A stretch of 64,000 nucleotides of DNA from Herbaspirillum sp. alder98. Lineage in GTDB: Bacteria; Pseudomonadota; Gammaproteobacteria; Burkholderiales; Burkholderiaceae_D. The position numbers and the translations under genes were made by a program. How positions within the stretch are numbered: the first letter of the stretch is position 1; every line of letters begins with the position of its first letter. The stretch is taken from NCBI RefSeq assembly GCF_020179755.1, contig NZ_JAIUCY010000001.1, forward strand, positions 248,001 through 312,000, given 5' to 3'. Of this stretch, positions 60,278 to 64,000 are shown one piece after another. Below the pieces are notes generated by a model, which saw only the letters and a list, made by a program, of their open reading frames with translations, did not search any database and was not told where the DNA came from.

Positions 60278-61924
60278 CTACTCGCTCATCACCGGCTCGA
60301 CCTTGGCCTGGTCGGCGAACTTGATCTGCGGCACCCGGCGTACCATCCACAAGCCGGCCAGCGACGCCACCACCGCAATGGCGATGCCCATGTGGATGGC
60401 GCCCACCAAGGCATCGCGCGCGGCGTCGAGCAGTGCCGAGCCGTTGTGGCCGGCCTGCATCAATTGCCCCAGCAGCACCGACTGGATATCGTGATTGACC
60501 AGCACCTCGGGGTCGCTGAAGTCCTTGAGCCATTGCGCCGCATGGTCGCTCTCGAGCGCCTTCTGCACGCCGTTGCCATACATCTGCCCTACCAGCGTGC
60601 CGGTCACGGCGGTGCCCAGCATGCCGCCGATCATGCGCAGCGATTGCAACAGCGCCGTGGCGATGCCCAGGTGTTCACGGCTGGCCGCCTGTTGCGCGAA
60701 CACGGTCAGGTTGGGCAACACCAGCCCCAGCCCGAAGCCACCTGCCAGCATGGTGGCCAGCATGAAACCGCGGCCGGTGCCGCGATCACACAGCACCACG
60801 CCCATACAGGACAAGGCCACCAGCACGAAGCCGACCGTCATCATCATGTTGGGATTGGGAATGCGGGTGATGATGCGGCCATTGACAATGCTGGCCACGG
60901 TGATACAGGCCACCAGCGGCGTGATCAGCAACCCGGCCTCGCGGGGCGACATGCCGAAGCCGCCCTGGAACAGCAACGGCGCGTACATCAACAGCGAGAA
61001 CATGGCGAATCCGGCCAGCACCGACAGCACGAACAGGCTGGCCAGCGCCGGATCACGAAACATCTCGAACGGCAGGATCGGCTGCGCGGCGCGACGCTCC
61101 CACTTCCACAGCGCGACGAAGGCGATGATGCTACAGGCCAGCAGTGCCGCCATCCCCATGCTCAGGCCACGCTTGGGCAACATCTCCACCAGCAGTTGCA
61201 GGCTGCCCAGCGACAGCGAGATCAACAGCGCCCCGGGCCAGTCCAGCCGCATCTTGCCCTGGTGTTGCATGTGACGGATATGCGGCACGAAGCGCCAGAC
61301 GAAATACAACGAGACCACGCCGATGGGCAGGTTGCAGTAGAACACCCAGCGCCAGCCCAGGCCTTCGGTCAGGAAACCGCCCAGCGTCGGCCCGACGGCA
61401 GTGGCGATGCCGAACGCGGCCGAGAGGATGATCTGCCAGCGCAAGCGCACCCGGGGATCGGGGAAGAGGTCGGCGACGGAAGCAAAACAGGTGCCGACCA
61501 GCATGCCGCCACCAATGCCCTGCAACCCACGCGCCAGCACCAGGAACAGCATGCTGTCGGCCATGCCGCACAGCGCCGAGGCGCCGACGAAGACGATGAT
61601 GGAAGCGATCACGAACGGCTTGCGTCCGAAATAATCCCCCAGGCGACCGAAGATCGGCACCGTGATCACCGAGGTCAGCAGGTATGAAGTGGCGACCCAG
61701 GCATACAGGTCGAAGCCCTTGAGCTCGGCCACGATGGTGGGCAATGCGGTGCCGACGATGGTCTGGTCCAGCGCCACCAGCATGATGACGAAGCAGATGC
61801 CGAGGGTGGCCAGCAGGGATTCTCGGAAAGGCAGGACTTGGCCGCTCGAGTGGGCGGCTTCGGTATGGAGGGCCATGTTGGTTGGACAACAATCGAAGGA
61901 GGAGACCACGTGGGCCGACGCCAC
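60278..61924 (-). CDS. MFS drug exporter, DHA2 (EmrB/QacA) family
   Basis: A 548-aa inner-membrane exporter with 14 predicted helices. The motif LDQTIVGTALPTI in helix 1 and the GRLGDYFGRKP loop define the DHA2 family, and GPTLGGFLTEGLGWRWVFYCNLPIG is the antiporter motif C. The GTG at 61924 follows AAGGGGG and gives an extra N-terminal tail; MALHTEA at 61876 is the shorter alternative. No EmrA-like partner is adjacent. The substrate is unknown. Confidence 0.9.
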   Translation of the reverse strand: MASAHVVSSFDCCPTNMALHTEAAHSSGQVLPFRESLLATLGICFVIMLVALDQTIVGTALPTIVAELKGFDLYAWVATSYLLTSVITVPIFGRLGDYFGRKPFVIASIIVFVGASALCGMADSMLFLVLARGLQGIGGGMLVGTCFASVADLFPDPRVRLRWQIILSAAFGIATAVGPTLGGFLTEGLGWRWVFYCNLPIGVVSLYFVWRFVPHIRHMQHQGKMRLDWPGALLISLSLGSLQLLVEMLPKRGLSMGMAALLACSIIAFVALWKWERRAAQPILPFEMFRDPALASLFVLSVLAGFAMFSLLMYAPLLFQGGFGMSPREAGLLITPLVACITVASIVNGRIITRIPNPNMMMTVGFVLVALSCMGVVLCDRGTGRGFMLATMLAGGFGLGLVLPNLTVFAQQAASREHLGIATALLQSLRMIGGMLGTAVTGTLVGQMYGNGVQKALESDHAAQWLKDFSDPEVLVNHDIQSVLLGQLMQAGHNGSALLDAARDALVGAIHMGIAIAVVASLAGLWMVRRVPQIKFADQAKVEPVMSE

Positions 61925-61971
61925 ATTTTACCCCCTTCGATTGCTCACCGAGCGGCACCGGGTCCGACGCG

Positions 61972-62697
61972 CTAGCGCGGCATCACTCGCAGTACTGCGC
62001 GCCCATGAAGTGGTTGTGTCTTGCGGCTGTTGCCGCTGTGAATGCCTTGCAGTGCAGTGATTTGTTGCGGCGACACCAGCAGCGGGCGCGCCAGCACATA
62101 CCACTCGACATTCTGCGACAGTGGCGGCGTCGTCAGCGAACCCAGATAGTGATAGTAGTCTTCCGACGAGCTCAGCAAGTCGGCCACATTGACCGTCAAT
62201 GACTCGCCGGCGCCTGCTCTGGCATACGTTTCCAGCAGCGTTGACACTGCACCGTTGGACGTACCGCTGCGGTACTGAACAGCCACTACCGCCAAGCGCC
62301 CATTACTGGCGCGATGCACAAGGTGAGCCTCGACGGGAGAGCGAAAATCGTCAACGGTATGTTCGCCCGGCGCATGAAAGTGCATTTGCAGCAGCTCAAA
62401 ACGGCGCCCGCGAATGAGCACCCACTGACCCGCCGCGAAATTGACCCGCATTCCATGCCCGGTATTGACCAGCTGCGCGGCAGTTTCGCGATAGTGCAGT
62501 TGCAGACGGACATCAGCGTCAGCATCGCGACCATTGATGGCCGATTTCGAATCGATGGCAATGGGCGACTGCATTTCGCCCACTTCAGGTTGCCAGTGCT
62601 CCTGAACATCATAGTCGAGCTTGTCGGCAGCCATCGCCAACGAGCATGTACCAGCCAATAAAAAGGTGCCTGCAGCCTTACCTATGCGTCGCTTCAT
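61972..62697 (-). CDS. Alpha-class carbonic anhydrase
   Basis: A 241-aa periplasmic zinc enzyme that converts CO2 and bicarbonate. A signal peptide ends near SLAMAAD. The zinc His pair is in QMHFHAPGEHTVD and the third in AHLVH; the LTTPPLSQNVEW loop and QSPIAI motif confirm the alpha class. Bacterial alpha-CAs act in the periplasm, for example in acid adaptation or bicarbonate supply. It sits between the drug exporter and pmbA, on the same strand as both. Confidence 0.92.
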   Translation of the reverse strand: MKRRIGKAAGTFLLAGTCSLAMAADKLDYDVQEHWQPEVGEMQSPIAIDSKSAINGRDADADVRLQLHYRETAAQLVNTGHGMRVNFAAGQWVLIRGRRFELLQMHFHAPGEHTVDDFRSPVEAHLVHRASNGRLAVVAVQYRSGTSNGAVSTLLETYARAGAGESLTVNVADLLSSSEDYYHYLGSLTTPPLSQNVEWYVLARPLLVSPQQITALQGIHSGNSRKTQPLHGRAVLRVMPR

Positions 62698-62884
62698 TTC
62701 GATTTCCTGAGACTAAGGGAAACGAATTAACGCAAGAAAAACTCGCCTGCACACTGCAAAAAAACAGCATTACAAGAAAAATCACGAGCCATGAATGCAA
62801 GGCTCACCGAGATCTCATTTCTTTCTCGCTTGACGTCTAGGTATATGACGAAGGATCAAGTTTCTCTCATCAAGTGAGAAAAAC

Positions 62885-64000
62885 TCAATCCCCTGCGACG
62901 GTCATGCTTTCGAGCAGGATCGAGCCGGTTTCCTTGGTGCCGCGCACCAGGGTGTCGTTACCGATGGCCACGATCTGGCGCAGCATGTCCTTCATGTTGC
63001 CGGCGATGGTGATCTCTTCGACCGGATACTGGATCACGCCATTCTCGACCCAGTAGCCGGACGCGCCGCGCGAATAATCGCCGGTGACGTAGTTCACGCC
63101 CTGCCCCATCAGCTCGGTCACCAGCAGGCCGGTGCCCATCTTCTTGAGCATGCCCTTGAAGGTGTCGGCCTTGGTGGTCAGCTCCGAGGTCAGCGCCAGG
63201 TTGTGCGAGCCGCCCGAGTTGCCGGTGGTCTGCATGCCCAGCTTGCGCGCCGAATAGGTCGACAGGAAGTAACCCTGCACCACGCCATCCTTGACCACTT
63301 GCCGCTTGACGGTACGCACGCCCTCTTCGTCGAACGGGGCCGAGCCGACCGCACCCACGACGTGCGGGTCTTCCTTGATCTGGATGTGCTCGGGAAACAC
63401 CTGCGTGCCCAGCGCGTCGAGCAGGAAAGTCGACTTGCGGTACAGCGCGCCACCCGAGACGGCCTGCACGAATGCGCCCAGCAGGCCGGCCGCCAGCGGC
63501 GCCTCGAACAGCACCGCGCACTTGCGGGTGGTCAGCTTGCGCGCGTTCAGGCGCGCCAGTGCGCGCTCGGCGGCGTAGCGGCCAATCGCTTCGGGCTCGG
63601 CCAGCAGCGCCGGATCACGCTTGGACGAATACCAGTCGTCGCGCTGCATGTTGCTGCCGCGACCGGCAATCGGCGCCACCGAGATGGTGTGACGCGAAAA
63701 CGGATAACCGCCCACGAAACCGCGCGAGTTGGCGGCCACGAAGTGCGAATGCTGGGCGTAGACGCTGGCGCCTTCGCTGTTGGTGATACGGGAATCGGTG
63801 GCCAGTGCGGCTTCTTCGCAACGCTGCGCGATGACAACAGCTTGCTCGGCAGAAATATCCCAGGCCGAGAAAAGCTTGAGGTCGCGCGGCTTCATTTCGA
63901 GCATGTCGGCGTCGGGCAGGCCGGCGCAATCGTCGATGGCGGTGAACCGGGCAATATTGTAGGCCGCCTCCACCGTCTCGCGCAGCGCCTGCTGCGAGAA
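62885..64000 (-). CDS. pmbA: Metalloprotease PmbA/TldE (N-terminus outside window)
   Basis: The 3' part of a TldD/PmbA-family gene on the minus strand, which runs off the right edge. The frame stays open past 63973, so about 371 residues are seen, and roughly 80 N-terminal residues lie beyond. PmbA (TldE) pairs with TldD to process microcin B17 and degrade CcdA in E. coli. Segments such as IDDCAGLPDADMLE, SRGFVGGYPFSRH, DYSRGASGYWVENG and PVEEITIAGNMKDM are typical. Confidence 0.93.
   Translation of the reverse strand, partial: FSQQALRETVEAAYNIARFTAIDDCAGLPDADMLEMKPRDLKLFSAWDISAEQAVVIAQRCEEAALATDSRITNSEGASVYAQHSHFVAANSRGFVGGYPFSRHTISVAPIAGRGSNMQRDDWYSSKRDPALLAEPEAIGRYAAERALARLNARKLTTRKCAVLFEAPLAAGLLGAFVQAVSGGALYRKSTFLLDALGTQVFPEHIQIKEDPHVVGAVGSAPFDEEGVRTVKRQVVKDGVVQGYFLSTYSARKLGMQTTGNSGGSHNLALTSELTTKADTFKGMLKKMGTGLLVTELMGQGVNYVTGDYSRGASGYWVENGVIQYPVEEITIAGNMKDMLRQIVAIGNDTLVRGTKETGSILLESMTVAGD

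Overview
This 64 kb window is a GC-rich, gene-dense stretch of a bacterial chromosome, almost entirely core genome. Gene content and order (nadE next to glnB; rne-rluC-HAD-Rieske-sppA-rsmI; accA-tilS beside alkA/cysS; cysS-ppiA-ppiB-lpxH-cysE-rlmB-rnr) point to a betaproteobacterium of the order Burkholderiales, most likely family Oxalobacteraceae (Herbaspirillum-like). That placement is inferred from gene content and protein resemblance, not from a search. There is no rRNA, prophage, transposase or CRISPR array. One tRNA (Leu, anticodon CAG) is present.

Layout. 1-6.6 kb: lolA and ftsK on the minus strand, divergent from trxB, then an I78-type inhibitor lipoprotein, an Smr-domain protein and a DUF2846 lipoprotein. 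6.6-12.4 kb: a radical SAM protein of the PA0069 family behind a consensus LexA box, then an AcoR-type sigma-54 activator facing a DUF779 + aldehyde dehydrogenase operon that has its own -24/-12 promoter and upstream dyads. A 172-bp MITE-like element sits next to that promoter, inside the stop codon of a branched-chain-type binding protein gene. 13.8-19.3 kb: glnB, nadE, a FemAB/GNAT-like protein and a hipBA toxin-antitoxin pair with an AT-rich operator region. 19.4-30.9 kb: a ferric-iron binding protein, ppx/gppA, rsmI-like, sppA, Rieske, HAD, rluC and rne with an unusually long structured leader. 31-38.7 kb: moaA-mobA-moeA, rmuC, a truncated globin and a large FtsX-type permease. 38.8-42.3 kb: alcohol dehydrogenase, small membrane or secreted proteins (PsiF, DUF3096, a Lys/Ala-rich exported protein) and a LysE exporter. 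42.4-56.5 kb: tilS, accA, alkA-like, cysS, a TPR/NTF2 protein and an L,D-transpeptidase in one operon with two cyclophilins and probably lpxH, then cysE, rlmB and rnr. 56.8-64 kb: tRNA-Leu, a chemoreceptor, phrB, a 14-TM drug exporter, an alpha carbonic anhydrase and the start-truncated pmbA/tldE.

Three clusters of REP-like palindromes occupy the gaps between convergent gene pairs (23.1-23.4, 34.0-34.2 and 52.0-52.4 kb); the last is a 112-bp-period tandem array. I found no strong candidate for a wholly new multi-gene system. The most informative non-standard signals are the sigma-54/AcoR circuit, the LexA box, the MITE in a stop codon, the REP arrays, the rne leader and the operon pairing two proteins that share an NTF2-like domain with periplasmic cyclophilin.
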